The notes: a model not told the origin generated them from the sequence alone. A stretch of 64,000 nt of DNA from Pelodera strongyloides (GCA_036852015.1 JAANDG010000279.1:118012-182011), one strand, 5' to 3'. Positions 39,301-53,029 are shown, counted from the stretch's first letter. Numbers and translations: made by a program.

Positions 39301-42079
39301 ACTCATTCTCCTCCTGGAACTATAAGCGTGCAGATAACGCACCTCATATTGACAACTACGCTCATCAGTACAAATTCAAGGCAGTTAAACCCGGACGGTG
39401 TGTTATTTTGCTAGTCTCTTTTTTTTGGGTGTGCGGATGATGAAGAACTACAGTTTGCTTATTTACCACCTTGACACACATCGATCATTTTTATCGATCA
39501 TTTTTCTGATGATTATCCTTTTCAGCTGGGGTGCATACAAGCTTCTTGATCGGCCGAAGAACGCCGGAGACAAGACACCTTCAAAGAAAGACATTCACGT
39601 AAGTTGTATAAAATTTGATCTAAAGTAAAAAAGTCGGTCGACAGTCACTATAGTCATTGGTTCTTTTTATATGAAAGTAAATTGAGCCCTGTTGCTTGCA
39701 CTTTTCACTTCAGGTCGAACAACTTCTGGGCATCGAAATCGAAATTCACAAGCAAGGAGGAGTCTACCTCTTCGCATTCAGTCAAAACCAGACTCATGTA
39801 TGTTTATCGCAAACTAGAAATCTTGGTCGAAGCGTAGTATAAAATTAGGAGAATCATCGATTCCTCTTCGATTGTCTGCTTATAAAATAAGAACATAAAT
39901 CATAACTGTTGGTTTCGAAGTCATATTTCTGAGCAGCATTTTCCCCCCTCTTGCGATGGAAAAATTGGATATTAAAAAATGTTTGTCCTAGCAGGATTCT
40001 CTCGGTAATCTGCTATCAGGGATTTTGATATACATATTACGTTGCCATACTCAACATGTATCCTTCTGTTGCCTAGTGTCTTAATTGGATCTTGTGCGTT
40101 ATCGCATAAACCTTTGTGTAGAAGTAATTTCGTGGATTGGAGTTTTTCAGAGTCTTATCGTGTTTTCCATCATTTCTTTTTCTTTCTTTTTCTTTTTTTT
40201 TTGAGAAGATCAGCAGATTTTTTTGGAAGCAAAGTAGCCAGCGTAGACTGTTCTTACTTGATAAGCATAAAACGGAAAAAAGTATCGATAATTAGAATGA
40301 ACAGTTTTATTAGTGCATATCAGGGAATGAAACGAAAAGTATATTGATAATAATATCAATGAAGACATGGTTTATTCTGACTTCAACTGTTTTCTTTCTG
40401 CATAAGTATGATTTTCACGCATATAATAAAAGTAGTCCAAGGTCAGCTTCCACTTAATTCTAGCAAAATTCTTAAAGGATTTTGATAAGAGTGCATCTGA
40501 AATGAATTTTGAGGACACTTTCTTTGTTGAACCTTAGCTTCAGTGACGCGAGTGGACTAGAGAAATCAGTGAAGTTCGGGGCACCTCCGTACTACGTTTT
40601 TCTGTTCTTTTCTTTACAGTCGATGGTGAAAGCAGATATTACCTTTTGACGATATAATAATTGCCTTTCAGCCCGACCTCGCAGTGAAGCACGTGTTCCA
40701 AATTGTTGATGATAATTCGGTCTCCATTCTGTGGCAGGTCTGTTTTAATTTGTAGCCTTTACCATACGATATTTGGGGGAGGGGCTGTGAAAACAACTTG
40801 GCTGAAATTTGGTTTAAAGAAAACTGAATAACCATCAAACTAAAAAATCTAATTGAAATCGAATGCACATACCAAAGGTTATACTATTCAATGAAACTAC
40901 TGGGATTGTTGTCAAATTTCGTAACAATTGCACTTACAGGTTCCTCAAATCGTGGTTCTCACGGCTGCCGAGATTCTCTTCTCCATCACTGGTTATGAAT
41001 TTGCCTACTCTCAAGTACGCATATTTGTATATTTATATACAGCTTATTCCAGACGTGTGCCTATGCATTCTTGCCTTGAGAATATACGAACAACTACAAT
41101 AGTGAACTAATAAACACTAGCAAAGTGAAATTCTCAGTTGGATTGATGAAGACTGAGGGTATCTGTTTGTTCTTTCAGTGTGCCCCATCGATGAAGTCAG
41201 TTGTGCAGGCTGCCTGGTTGCTCACAACTGCTATCGGAGATTCAATTATTGTTGGTATCTCGGCATGGGATCCGTTCACTAACATGGCCACACAGTTCTT
41301 CGTTTACGCCGGTTAGTTGAACATTGTGTGATGAATACAAAAATATTGACTTATTCTTCAAAAATCATTATGTTTTTCCTAAAACATAATTTTGATATAT
41401 ACTTCAAAAGTATCATATTTTTATTGAAACAATGTTCAGGTGCCATGGTGGTCGTTATATTGGTGTTCGCCCTGATGGCAATCTTCTACTACGATTACAA
41501 GTTCTATACACAATCTGAGAAGTTCATACCAGATCCTGACTGGGAAGATGAGGATGATACGGGTGGAAAGCTAAATAAGGTAGAATGAGACAAAAATGAT
41601 ACTTCTTTAAGGCTTTACGATAGCCGTGCCAAATTTTACACTTTTCTGTGATCGAAAAATGTGGAGTATTACCGGTGTTCCCAAGTCGAGCGGTTCGATT
41701 TTTGCTCGTCCAGTGCCCCAATTTTTCGGTCACATTAAAATTTAAGGTGGAATTGGTTCATAGAACTGATAAACGGCAGCCACTGAGAAGTTGACAAATA
41801 CGCAATTAAGCTTAATATACAGTTGACGAGAGAGTTGCCTTGAATGCCTTGAATGCTTTTCAGTTAGGTAGGAAACAATGTCTGAAAGATAGCAGTTAAC
41901 AAGCCAGAATGCCAGCCACTCATCCCCCTAACAAGCCAGCCACTCTAAATATAAAAGGCAGAATGCGCACACTGCAATAATCTAGAAGTACAAAGGTCAT
42001 ATTTTTCCAGTCATTCCTGGCGGACGAAATCTCAAAACAGCCGTATGAAGATTACTTGGACGAAGACACGAGGTTCTAA
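33324..42079 (+). CDS. pept-1: Proton-coupled oligopeptide transporter (POT/PTR2, SLC15 family)
   Basis: Complete: 26 exons, 2508 nt, 835 aa. Exons: 33324-33354, 33592-33656, 33751-33823, 34591-34732, 35711-35800, 35995-36094, 36187-36277, 36388-36465, 36542-36624, 36786-36926, 37232-37343, 37680-37783, 37915-37955, 38056-38137, 38288-38425, 38529-38633, 38764-38897, 39029-39157, 39269-39397, 39526-39598, 39714-39797, 40672-40737, 40940-41014, 41179-41311, 41440-41579, 42011-42079. It imports di- and tripeptides with protons across the apical membrane. TM1 carries the ExxER motif (NEFCERFSYYG, about residues 44-54); the PTR2 signature GTGGIKPCVAAFGGDQFE and FYFSINAGS follow. Exons 15-22 encode the large extracellular domain between TM9 and TM10 typical of animal PEPTs, then APSMKSVVQAAWLLT (TM11). 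The C-terminus is acidic (LDEDTRF). The length matches the C. elegans intestinal PEPT-1 as I recall it. AATAAA lies 61 nt past the stop. Confidence 0.93.
39144..39211 (+). repeat. 34-bp tandem duplication spanning a splice donor
   Basis: The unit TCCGATTTCTATTAGTGAG... (39144-39177) is repeated with few changes at 39178-39211, and a degenerate third start (CCCGATTGATATTAG) follows. The first copy contains the last codons and the donor of transporter exon 18 (exon end 39157). Copy 2 keeps a donor-like TTAGTGAAT. Using the second donor would read TAT TAG, a stop, so only the first gives full-length protein. Confidence 0.85.
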
Positions 42080-42139
42080 TGTACAGAAATTCTATGTGTG
42101 TATTGTTTTGTCTCTTCGTTCTATAAACAAGATAATAAT

Positions 42140-42145
42140 AATAAA
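42140..42145 (+). terminator. Polyadenylation signal AATAAA of the transporter gene
   Basis: AATAAA lies 61 nt after the TAA at 42077-42079, a normal distance for nematode 3' ends. Expected cleavage is 10-25 nt further on (inference). Confidence 0.65.
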
Positions 42146-42645
42146 AAATTTAAAACATAATGCAAGCTACTGTGAGTTTATTACACTTATAAACGAGTCA
42201 AGTCGATCAACAGGATTATTACATGGGGTGTACACAGAAGGTGAAAACATCATATGGTGACGCATTTGAATAATAATCCACAGAATAGATGCCTACGACT
42301 GAACAAAACAGTTTTATAACTAAACTACATGTTCATAGAGCAAAAAAACGCATGCCGCGAAAATGCCTCATATGGGTGTTGCTATTTAGTTAATGGATAA
42401 GCACTCGACGCAGAAGCCAATGGTATTTTTCATGACGGAAAATAAAGGAGAAAACAAGAGCGCTGGGGTACTTTTTATCAAAATTTGTACAACATATTTC
42501 ATTTGGTTATGCTTGTATTTCGCCCCTGATCTTTGTCTCATAAAAGATCTACACAGAAATCTATCATTGTCAAGAATCCCTTTTCATGGATTAATTCGAG
42601 GAACATAACTAACGTAACTGCAACCGAGAAAAAAACCAAAGGAAA

Positions 42646-42683
<38 letters not shown>

Positions 42684-43867
42684 ATAAAATAAGCCAAGAA
42701 ACAAAAAAAACTAGACAAGAAAAATAAAGAAAAGAGAACGCTCCACTGAGTTGGAAGCACTTCACACTTCTATGCAAGTGGAAATAATTTGTACAGGAAT
42801 ATTTATAAAAAGAGCGCAATAAAACCAATAAAACCGTAACAATTCGAATGGAGGTTCGTAATTATATGGACTGTGTTTTATAAAAATCTGCTTTGAAAAA
42901 TTCATTAGGAACATAAGCCACTTAACATTTTCAAATCATGAACAGGCAATACAAATTCTCATCTAATTACATACATACAAGTTTCACAGAAAGAAAAGCA
43001 CACAACTCAATAACCAATCAGTTGTTTTAATTTGTTGTGAATTGTAGACATACACTGAAGTAGAATTTTGGGGATTTTGATTCGACCGAACAAATCAATG
43101 CTGCTTCACAATATACAGGATTTAGCAAAAAAAAGGGCTTAAACAGAAACTACACCATCATATTAAGTTCACCGGTGAAAATAATTTACAGCTAGCCTTA
43201 ATGGCATACGGACAAGTATTGATAACGGATTGTAAAGTAGAAATAACGAAGCAAGATGTAAACGACATCCGCGTCAATTGTCCTGCTGGATAACCTGCAC
43301 CGCGTGGCAAAACTTAAAGAGTAATATAGCAATAATATCTGTAAAAATATACGAAACGTCTGAATTCACGGAAAAAGGCAGATTGCGTGCAAATCATTTT
43401 TTTCTACTATTTTTACATGTGAATCCTCAGTTTATATGATTATAAAATTTTATATGACTTTAAGGTTAACACTGAGATGGCATAAAAAAAGAGTACCCCC
43501 ACGCCCAATGTTTTAGCTAACAGAATTCGACGATAAAAAGTACACGAGTTAATGGAGACTCAGGGAAAACCACGTTTGATATACATCGAACATAAAACGA
43601 CTAATAGTGTGAAGAAGTGAACGACTTAAATAGTTTTGAAGAGCTTTGTGCTTAAGACAGGTCAGTTCAGATCTTTGACTGAGCGTCATTTGGACTGTGT
43701 GGATACAACAGTTAACTGAATAGCAGATCCTAGGAACAGGCTTACAAATGTATATATATTGTCATTGTCGCCGATTGATCACCAGAACTAAATGTCGATC
43801 AATATGTGAACGTACGAAGACTGCCACACCGCCTAACTTTGTTTCGGCGTTTCAAAGTTACATGTGA
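42146..43867. other. Spacer between two convergent 3' ends
   Basis: Lies between the transporter (+) and the MOB2 gene (-). It includes the MOB2 3' UTR, whose poly(A) signal I could not place, and a 34-A run. No other gene seen. Confidence 0.6.
42648..42681 (+). repeat. Mononucleotide run of 34 A
   Basis: Thirty-four consecutive A followed by TAATAAAAT. No retrogene sequence was recognised upstream, so this is read as a homopolymer microsatellite and not as a retroposon tail. Confidence 0.85.
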
Positions 43868-45927
43868 TCAGCAGGTTTGAGCATAAGGCTTGGCAGAAAG
43901 GACTTGTGGTGTTGGGTGTCCTCCCCAGCTTCCACTCTTACTGCTGGGCGTTCTTGACCATCTTGTAGCAGAACCTCCTCCCTCATGACCCTCGTTTCCC
44001 AGTGTACCACCGCGAGGTCCAGGGGTAGGACAGACCGGTCGAATCTGAAAAGCACCACCCCTTGTAAAAAATCTCAAAATTAAAAATATCTCAAAAAAAA
44101 ATTGTACATAAAACATTTCCCATCACAAATGCAAATTACACATTTTCCCCGTTCGCAAGTAAATGAGGTAGCTCTGAATTCTTACCACTTGCACGGTGTT
44201 ATTCACAAGCTGTTGGTCTTTTGGATCCAGAAGTGAGAACATTTTGCATAGTTTTGCCATGTGTGCCAGAACAAGGGCGCACTGGGGTCTCAACTCAAGC
44301 GAACCTAAATGCATGGAATTTAAAGTATAAAATTCGTTCAACATGCCCTCACTTGCTTTTCCTACAGGGAAGCAACGGAAACTATGCCCCCTTCTTTTTT
44401 CCCAACAAAATACATGCAATAATCGATTCCAGCTGAACAACAAAACGGCATATTAATACAGCTTATGTAAAGCGCACACATATCCATTGATTTGTACAAG
44501 CAAGCTCCAAATGAAAGAATCACCAGCATGTATAGACATATTAAAAGCAAACGAAATTTCTCGTGAAAAGAAAGTCTGAACAAATTGATGTCTGAGGGAA
44601 CTTGTTAAATGCAAAACACAAGGTTATTGTAAAACATATTAAATACAAAGTCTCCTTACCAAGTTGGTCCCAGTGATTTGTAGACAAATGACCCAAACAA
44701 TGCCACAGAAGGCGCATCACGCGACGCAAATGTGTTTCAAATTCACCCGAAAATGTCGAACCTAAATCAAAAACATGATAATAGTTCACCCGAGTAGTAG
44801 TTCACTTCTTTATGCAGCCGCGCCAAACAAGTAAATGAAACTTTGCGCTTCACGCAACTTTATTTAATTATGGTCAATAACAATGCTTCCAAGCTTATGG
44901 CTGGATCGCAGGAGTGTATATATATATATTCCCCACCGTGTTGTTGTTTAAAGTTTATTGAAGAATAAGAGAAAAAAAATATAATAAAAACTGCGTTAGA
45001 AGCTCACCGTATCTTGTCGGAAATAATTCCTCGCTCTTGCTTGATTTTTCACAAAATGACATCACACAATCAATATATTGAGGAGCGGAATAAAGATGTC
45101 GTTTGCCCTTCTCGTCCACGTAATATGCCTTGCTAAAATGAGAACAATAAATGTGGTGGTAACAAATCCAATCCCATATATATTATAACACGAATGAAAG
45201 CACGTAGATGTTTTATGCTTGTAAAATACTCCTGTTTTATATTTTACTGCACTCCGGATATCATTATTCTGCTTTTTGTGTGCAAAACACGATCTACGAT
45301 AAATGTAACACGGTAGAACGGTAAGCTTACCTTGTTCCTGGATAAGACATATGTGGGCAGGTTACCGGAGTACATAATTCAGACACTGACCCACACAATG
45401 CGTTTACGTGATCGAACAAAGCAAGGGCTGAAATTGGCAAAGCTCACTCAACTTATAAATGGTGCAACATTCGATATATATTACTATTCAAAACAGCGAA
45501 CCAGCATAACAGACAATCGCCACAGATACCTAATTAATCACAGAGAGAGAGAGTGAGTAGAGAATTTAATGAGAGAATTTCACTAGATAGCAAATTTTAT
45601 TCAAAACTCACAGTGTGTGGCCAGCCATTCGTTTCGGTCGATACCGGGAGGTAGTTGTGTAAATCGTTCAATGGTCTGCAAAGCTTTCCGGTAATAAAAC
45701 GGACAACGAAAAATGAAAATATCTACTAATGGTTGCAGAAATCAAAACACAACATATTACTATAACCAACGATACATCAACATGCTCATACCTGGTCATC
45801 AATCGAATCGCAAACACACAGTTCTTGACTGGGACTCTTTCTCGATCCTCTGCTTTGTGATACTTGCGAAGCGCTCATTCCGCGCTTCTGTGGTTTCACA
45901 TCCTTTACATCTTTCCGTCGCGAACGA
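43868..45927 (-). CDS. MOB2: MOB2-type kinase activator (MOB family), core exons
   Basis: Seven core exons, 5' to 3' on the minus strand: 45927-45792, 45675-45612, 45427-45331, 45132-45008, 44761-44660, 44304-44186, 44044-43868 (TGA at 43870-43868). From the internal ATG at 45878 this gives 256 aa; exon phases agree throughout. Landmarks: QLPPGIDRNEWLATHSLALF, SAPQYIDCVMSF, ELFPTRYG and MFSLLDPKDQQLV. All four MOB zinc ligands are present with the right spacing: Cys69/Cys74 (ELCTPVTCPHM) and His149/His154 (GHLSTNHW), numbered from this ATG. MOB2 proteins bind the N-terminal region of NDR/LATS-type kinases. The last exon encodes a Gly/Ser/Pro-rich tail beyond the fold. The first core exon is open and basic upstream of its ATG (RRKDVKDVKPQKRG) and follows a TTTTCAG acceptor, so upstream exons must supply the N-terminus. 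Confidence 0.88.
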
Positions 45928-46950
45928 CTGAAAACATTAACATAAAAATGAGAAGAAAACAACATTCAATCAGAAAATAATTTTAAAAAAGTACCGGCAT
46001 TCGAAGCCTTTTGAAACAACGCGTTTCTGATTGAATATGTAAATCAACTAGTACCTAAACAAATATTTTATCAACCGACGCATCCGAACTTATCGATCGC
46101 GAACGACAATTCCACGTATTACTATTGTCGCACGGGTGGGCTTGCATTGAATTCGAAATCGCGGACAACCGATGAGATTTTGGAATAAAATAACGCTTCA
46201 CACCACCCACGTCACAACGAGAGATAGAGAGAGTGCCGGGGTGTTCGATTTCACTCTGTTTGACTTCAATAATGCACAGACACTGTGTTAATTTCGTGTT
46301 TGCTGAGTGAATGCAGAGCTGCCGACTGCATGGACGGGATTGGGTTTCTGGTTGTTTTATCCACAGAACGTTGATTTGCAACTCGACGCATATAAGTTGC
46401 ACGAAAATAATAAGAATCAGGTGTGCCGAGGATGTAGGCACTTATCGTGACGATGTGAAGAAGTGAAGAAACAGCCAGTTTCACAGCATAGTTAATAAAG
46501 AATATAATGTAATCAAGTTATCTGCTCTCCAGAGCGTTGAGCATTGAGAAGGTTACAACAACGTGGAACAGGGGCACGAGTTTGCGTGGTGAAATACACG
46601 GATTTGAATATTTGATAGGCTCAGTCCAAAAAAGAGGGGTGTTTTATAATCGTCAAATGTTCAAGAGTAGCGATGATGACACCGTTTGCATTTGAAGCAT
46701 ATTTGCAGTTTCAAGGGACATATGCTAAGAGACTGATCAACGTGCAGGAGAAAATAAGAGAATAAGAGATATAGAGAGCGATTGAAAAAGGAGAGCGCGG
46801 CAAGAAGAGGTGCGGAAAAGTAACGGAAAACGCAGAAGCATAGGAACACACGGCAGAAGAAGAGAAGGTATGAGATCTTGAGGAAAGAGAGAGTGAATGG
46901 AGAATGTGGAGAGGAAGAGGTCACGAGGAAACTAAGAGCGAGGAGCTACT

Positions 46951-46974
46951 GAGAGAGCGAGAGAGAGAGAGAGA
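46951..46974 (+). repeat. (GA)n microsatellite within a purine-rich stretch
   Basis: A GAGAGA run that ends a purine-rich stretch extending back to about 46750. Confidence 0.85.
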
Positions 46975-47676
46975 CCATCATGGTCGTTGCACATCGAGCA
47001 GCCATTTTCTAAACTCGGAATCCTAGGAACGAACGACGACAGAAAAGCCCTTTTGCCTTCCGAAGTGAATTTTAACGACCTTCTTGAAATTACATATGTA
47101 AAACACAATTGATGGACTTTCCATCGAATGTATATTCCCGCACATTTTTGTATACTTACGATATCGGCTCTCAATAAAATCCAGACTTATTGTTAGCCCT
47201 CAATTCACAGGCGATGGACCTAATTCCATTGATCACTTATCTATTTTATCTTTAAAATGGTTCATGTGACTTCAAAATCCAGAAAAACGACCCGACTGAT
47301 AATTCCTGTGGTTTCTGAGCTAAAACTACGGGGAATGGTTTGTGACTGATAACGTCACTTTTTGCCCACATCGCGCGCCGAATTTAATAAAATCATCGCA
47401 AATCATATCGTAAAGAAATAGAGAAAAAATGGTAGGATAACTGTTTTGGTCAACCAGTTCTTGGAACTTTTTCAAATCAGATTCAATCATTCAATATATT
47501 CGTAATATATAGGTCGAATAAAAGTGTATTGGCGACAGCTAAGTTGTTTGAAAACCACAGCACAAAGTTCAATAACCAAACAATACAACAAAGAATAGGA
47601 AAATCGCCATGGACGTGGTAGGTAACTGAATCAAACCTGGTAATTCAACAATATTTTGAATAAGCCCAGTACCCAC

Positions 47677-47801
47677 CTGCTACTTTCCTTTCGTTTGATA
47701 AAATTACAGCCGTCGAATAATTGTTTCCATTCTCCGAGAACCGTTCGGAATGAATTGAAACGTCCAGAACTGCGTGACGCCTCATGGTCGGCGACCACCA
47801 T
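47677..47801 (-). CDS. MOB2: Candidate alternative first coding exon of MOB2 (exon 1C)
   Basis: On the minus strand, ATG at 47801-47799 opens 41 codons plus two bases ending at donor AG|GTGGGT. The peptide begins MVVADHEASRSSGRF, continues with WKQLFDGCNFIKRKESS, and has clear coding composition. The exon ends in phase 2, exactly the phase required by the first core exon at 45927 (first base T completes a codon). Joined, the protein is 314 aa. It is 1.75 kb upstream of the core and the nearest candidate start. The peptide matches nothing I know. Confidence 0.6.
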
Positions 47802-49459
47802 TACATGCACTGTAGGAGGAAGGCGGTGTGTATATACAGAATTGGAATCAACAGCAATCTTCGCACGATTTCAATTTCAATATCAATATGAGAGTACAAG
47901 ATAGAGCAACACAAGTAAAAATTGACTACTATTTGCATCGTCAACGATAAGTGTGCGGAAGCTTAGATCGAAACATAATGGTTTAGTAACCATGTGCTAA
48001 CCAACTTCCATATCTATTGAGTGGTATGGTAGACAGGCTTGACTTTTCCACTCCTGTTCTTGTATGTGTACAATATGTTTGTATTTATAGAAGGCCAGAA
48101 TGCATGCCTTCACTCGCTCTAAAGGAATAGGGAACACTTAGTCAACAAAAGTATGTTTTTTCAAGCGTGACTCGGAATAGGAAAGAAGGCCTTTGTGACC
48201 GATTTACAAACACAAGAATATCAGCGATAAGGTATGAACTGAATGACTTTAATGCTCAAATATTACGCGGAAAAGCCGTTTTTTGTTCTTGGTTTTTTGA
48301 ACTTATGTGAGTGAACGAGCAAATGAAAGCCAACCAAATTATGTACGGAATTGAATACACTTTATCGATTGGCTGTATAAGCTACGTTCAAAACAAACGA
48401 TTGGATGTAAAATGTCAAAGTAGGGTTGTTACTGAAAAAACAACTAAAGTTAACATCAACGCGTATACAGGCGTCTTACCCATCCGGGCGAATTGGTCGC
48501 GATGTTTTGTGACAAACGAAACGGAAAGTAACAAATCATCTTAGTCATTCTGCGCATTTCCGTCGAGAAGAATCCATCGCAAAAGAAGGACATTTAATTA
48601 GAGCGCGATCACTTAGCTGTTCGATTGTAGAGTTAAAAATAAAACAGAAAATAGTTCTGAAGATAAAACTTAACGAATCTCCGCCCCGTTATGGGAACAA
48701 GTTACAGTAAGCGGTAGTCGCTCGTCACTAACAATCACTGAACAGCCCCAACTCATCAGAATACCCAGCACACCAAACTTTAACTTCCCAAATCAGTGCT
48801 TAACAAGAGTAGAATATTTTGCTGGTATAGTGAGAAGTGTGCGCTGAACAAGTTTAGACCAAAACTACTCATATCATTCATTGTACAAACACAAAATTGA
48901 TGCGTAAATGTTAGCTGTACATTGTTAGACACAACTAGACACTGCGTCGAAGTAGAAGAATGAGAGAGCGAAAGTAAAATGTCTGATTTTAGTAGAAAAG
49001 TCATGCTAAATGCAAGACTAGGATACGAAATGATTCACCACATTTAGATGACGTCAGAGAGGACAGGTTCGCAGGCACAGGCGAACACTTTGGATGGAGA
49101 GATTGGGAAATGTTCATTACGAATGAAGATACGGAAAGAATGAATGATTGAAAGGACTGATGGAGACTGGTATAAGGAGGGTTAAGTGAGCAATAAATGA
49201 CTTTCATTAGAACCACGTTTTGGGAAACAAATGACTGCATCAACTGATACTAGAGTGGAATAATTCTTAGTTCGCTGATGAACAGTACAAATAGGCTCTA
49301 TACTCCAATAGTAGCGCACTAGTACAAAATATCGGCGTAAAATTCGTACAATTAGTGAGCTAAAAAGATAACGAGAAAAGTCCACAAATGGTGACGCGTC
49401 GTATCAAATTAACTGTAGGTGATTCCGAATAGAAACCTACAGATAAAAGGAAAACGAAC

Positions 49460-49572
49460 CGGCGTTTTCGTACTGAACACTGAACTGAAGGGGTGTTTGA
49501 GACGAGCACACTAATATGGAAATAACCTCTAATGGTGCGCTGCCCAGCTGCGAAAACTTGCGGTCGGAACAT
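49460..49572 (-). CDS. Weaker candidate first exon of MOB2
   Basis: ATG at 49572-49570 opens 37 codons plus two bases (MFRPQVFAAGQRTIRGYF...) to a possible donor CG|GTTCGT in phase 2. The donor is atypical, though GTT donors occur elsewhere in this window. Phase agreement alone has a one-in-three chance, so support is weak. Confidence 0.2.
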
Positions 49573-50385
49573 CCGAAAAAACGCCTCCTTTACTTAAAAA
49601 GCTACAGTAGACCTTAGTAGAAGAATGTACTTCTGCGCAATGCCTTTTTCCAACATGTACTTTTCCAAAAAAAGCCTACATGTAAAATTATAAATGAGCT
49701 GCAAAAATAACACGGTTCTGCATTATAGCACATCACCCTTAATCGATTCCATAAAAAGTGACAAATAACAGCGGTGGCAGAATCATATTGAGCCTCATTC
49801 ACTAAGACAAGGGCAATACGTAACAACAATACGGTTATTAATATGGCTGAAGAAAACACATTATATAAGAGAGTATAACCGAAAACTAAGGGTCGGTCGG
49901 TACACGAAATGCTTATCTATTCGTAATCAAAAATGAAGTTAGGGGTTAACAAGTAAGGAAGAAAGAGAATTCCTGTTTTCCCCGTACTTGTTTTCAGTTT
50001 TATCTCATTTCTGAATTGTCATTGACAAAGCACAAATCAACGGTTCTGAATCAAACGACAAAACAGCAAGGGAAGACCTGCAGAATAGTTTGATGTGTTG
50101 GACAGCTCACTGATAATCATTATGAATTTGCAGCGAATACAAATGCACCTAGGCATGGCACGCGTTAAAACATTTATGAAAGATAAATATCAGCGCGTGG
50201 GTAGGGGTGGGATTGTCATGTTTGTTTGTGTTTGTGTGTGGGGCGCAAGAACAATAAGCAAATCAAATATGCAAATCAAATGAAAATGTCAGCGGAAAAG
50301 ACCGTGGCCAACATCCTCATCGCTTGGTAGAGGCAAAAATCAGAGAGGCTTGCAAGAGCAAACAATATACAAATCTACAAGGTAC

Positions 50386-50429
50386 AGAGAGAGAGAGACA
50401 GAGAGCGATAGAGAGAGGGAGAGAGAGAG
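50386..50429 (+). repeat. GA-rich microsatellite
   Basis: Interrupted GAGAGA repeats over about 44 bp. Confidence 0.85.
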
Positions 50430-52315
50430 CTAGAAATATGGGTGATGCGAATTAGGAAGGGAGAGACTGCTTCAAATATCCTAAAGTGGTAGAAAGTGTC
50501 CCGGAAGCCCTGAATTGGCGGATTGCTGTGTGAAACATGCTAGAAAAATAAGTGGAAACCACACACAAAGTGTGAGAAATCACTAAAAGCGAAATGAGCG
50601 TGCCCATGCTTCAAAGAAAAGAGTATACACATGTGCATGATAGGACACCCACGCAGTGGTTCAAAATAAAACTGTTCAAGAGATTGCATGAAAGTTTTGA
50701 ATTAGTAATTCTTTGAGTTGGAATACAAAGTTCTAAAGTGCCAATAAATTACAACGAAATAGTGTACATTATTTTCTTATTTTCTTGAAATTAATGTTTT
50801 GTACTAGCGAAATCGACGGCAATTCTTGATGAGTTATAGCAAACCAAAGGTGGCTTATAAATTGCCCAGGTAAAAGTTCGCTTCCACGTGCTTTATATCA
50901 CTATGGCTGACAATGAACGTTCGGAAGCATTATGATGACACATTCCCCGCTCTTTTTAGATGAAGAGAATTGGGAATTTCGAAAGTTCAGGTACTGACTG
51001 TGCCGCTCGTAACACGCTCTTGACGGGAAGAAGGTTACTTCGGCGATAAGAGCCGTTAACTACAAACACCTAATACAGAAAACACGAAATCCTATTCTTT
51101 CGAAAACACTACCGGTAATCGAGATAATTGAGGAACTGTATTTGGAAATACGCCCAAAATTCTAACTACATCATTAAATTTACTGTGCTTATTGAATTTA
51201 TTGGAAACGGAAAAAGTAGATGATCAAATCAGTTGATTCAGGATTGACCCTTAATCAAACATTCAGCTTACGAAACAAGAGCGAACTTGACTCAACCGTA
51301 GTCCATTTCATTTTGTAATAAAAGGGAATTTGTTTTAAATTATTGAAATCCCTAGAAGATTGTCGGCTTGCTGTTGTATGATCGGTAAAGCAAGTGATAT
51401 AATAAAAGTGCGCCGGTCGTTTTGCACTAGCTGCCGCAATTTCCAAGGTCATTTATTCGCGTGTGTGCGTGTGTGTGGGTGAAAACTGGATGCGTTTGGT
51501 AACTTTTTTGTTGCGAGTCGAGAAAAAGTTGTCAAAATGACAGAGCTCTTAGTGAAAGAGCTCGCTCGGCGCACAATAATTGTGTCTTTAAGTCGGATCA
51601 GAAATTTTCTAAATTTGATAATCCTACTAGCGAACTACGACCTCCTAATTGCACTGGGAAAAAGTATGGTAAGCATCATGTACGAAGTTATTTTCTTATG
51701 TAAATATAAATAGAATGTCGTGCCATTGAAAAGGGGTAATGGTTAACTCAACGAAGTGAAAACTATGGATTGTCTTCGGGGAAAAAAACGAAGCAGAAAA
51801 AAAGCTCTTCGTAAGAGTTGTGGCTTCTCAGCGATAGCGCGCGCGAGAGAGAAAGAGACGCCTGGCATAGTAAAGTAAACATGGAAGGGAAGATGAGAAT
51901 GCATATTCATAAAAACATTCCTCATAATAAAAGAATTTGCGAAGGCACATTGCCGGTGATCAAAAATGCATCATGGGAAAGATGTTTTCTATACAAATAC
52001 GCTATTGGCTTTCAACAATAAAGGTACATTACTGATGAGTAAGAACTGCCATCGATTCTGAATACGGTGCTACTTATCTAAACAACGTGGGTGGTAATTC
52101 CGATATACTACTCCATGTTCCTAATAAAATTTCGAAGAACACTTCCCGTTCTTACATTAACAACATATGTAAAAACAAGAAACTAAGGAATGTTTCGATA
52201 AGTTTGGGTTAGGCGTTCGTAAATACGAGTGTCGGTATGTTGTATGTTGTCGAATGGAAACACATACAACGCCCACCGCGGAACACCCAAATAAAGATAC
52301 ATGGATACAACATAC

Positions 52316-52464
52316 ACACGTTGTAGTGTGAAACTGTTTATTCTTCGGTTCGAATTACGATAGTTCTGCCGTAAACCCAAATGCAAACCTAGACCGCGCG
52401 CTCCGATACTAGTTTTACAATCAGGTTGGGCTATAAATTCCAATGTCTTCAACAAACCCCTCAA
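52316..52464 (-). CDS. Weaker candidate first exon of MOB2
   Basis: ATG at 52464-52462 opens 49 codons plus two bases (MRGLLKTLEFIAQPDCK...) to donor GT|GTATGT in phase 2. The frame remains open past the donor to 52183, so the donor choice is not forced. Low support. Confidence 0.2.
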
Positions 52465-53029
52465 TTTCGCTTATGTTTGAAACGTTTCGTTTATATTAAT
52501 CGTACGCTACAAGAAACAAAAACAGGATGTTGAGAAAGGGTTTAGTTAGGAATATTAAATACAGATGGACGATGCACTTCAAAAATACAAAACTACTATT
52601 GTGGCGCTGTGAAAGGTTGATTGCGCACGGAAAAAAATGCACAAAGGTAAGCGATAATTTTGCGCCAGCCATCTGCCTTTTTGTGGCGCACTTTATGTGT
52701 TTGTTGGACTAACAAAAGGTTTATTGCAACACCTGCCGCCTTGTTGGGTAATCCTTTATTTGGGAAAATATATTTCGGCGCATTTAGTTGACTGATAAAA
52801 CGAGGGAACCAGGACACCAACGTACGGCGATGAATTTGTTCTTTAAGTGGGAAACGCGACGACTTTTCAAAATACGCAGGAAGAGTACCAGAGATCGCTC
52901 AGTCATAAACGGTAGTTGGCTAGGGCTCTTCAGTGCAGCCTCTTCTATGTGTTAACATGTTAACCATGAGTTGCAACCATTATACATATCACAAGCACCT
53001 AAATTACACCAACTTAATGTAAATTGAAT

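Noticed and set aside
42600..42690. A34 tract considered as the tail of a retroposed sequence
   Set aside because: No recognisable gene-derived sequence or target-site duplication beside it.
45994..46025. Possible 32-nt exon upstream of the MOB2 core (minus strand, between CAATCAG and GTACTT)
   Set aside because: Its frame could read into the core, but its acceptor is weak and its length breaks the phase with every candidate first exon.
51255..51452. Minus-strand ORF ending near a GTAAGC donor, considered as a MOB2 first exon
   Set aside because: The donor is in phase 1 while the core exon needs phase 2; splicing would give an immediate stop.
51537..51713. Plus-strand 58-codon ORF with a GTAAGC donor and a GAGCTCTT/AAGAGCTC hairpin near its start
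   Set aside because: No homology, no following exon and ordinary composition; probably chance.
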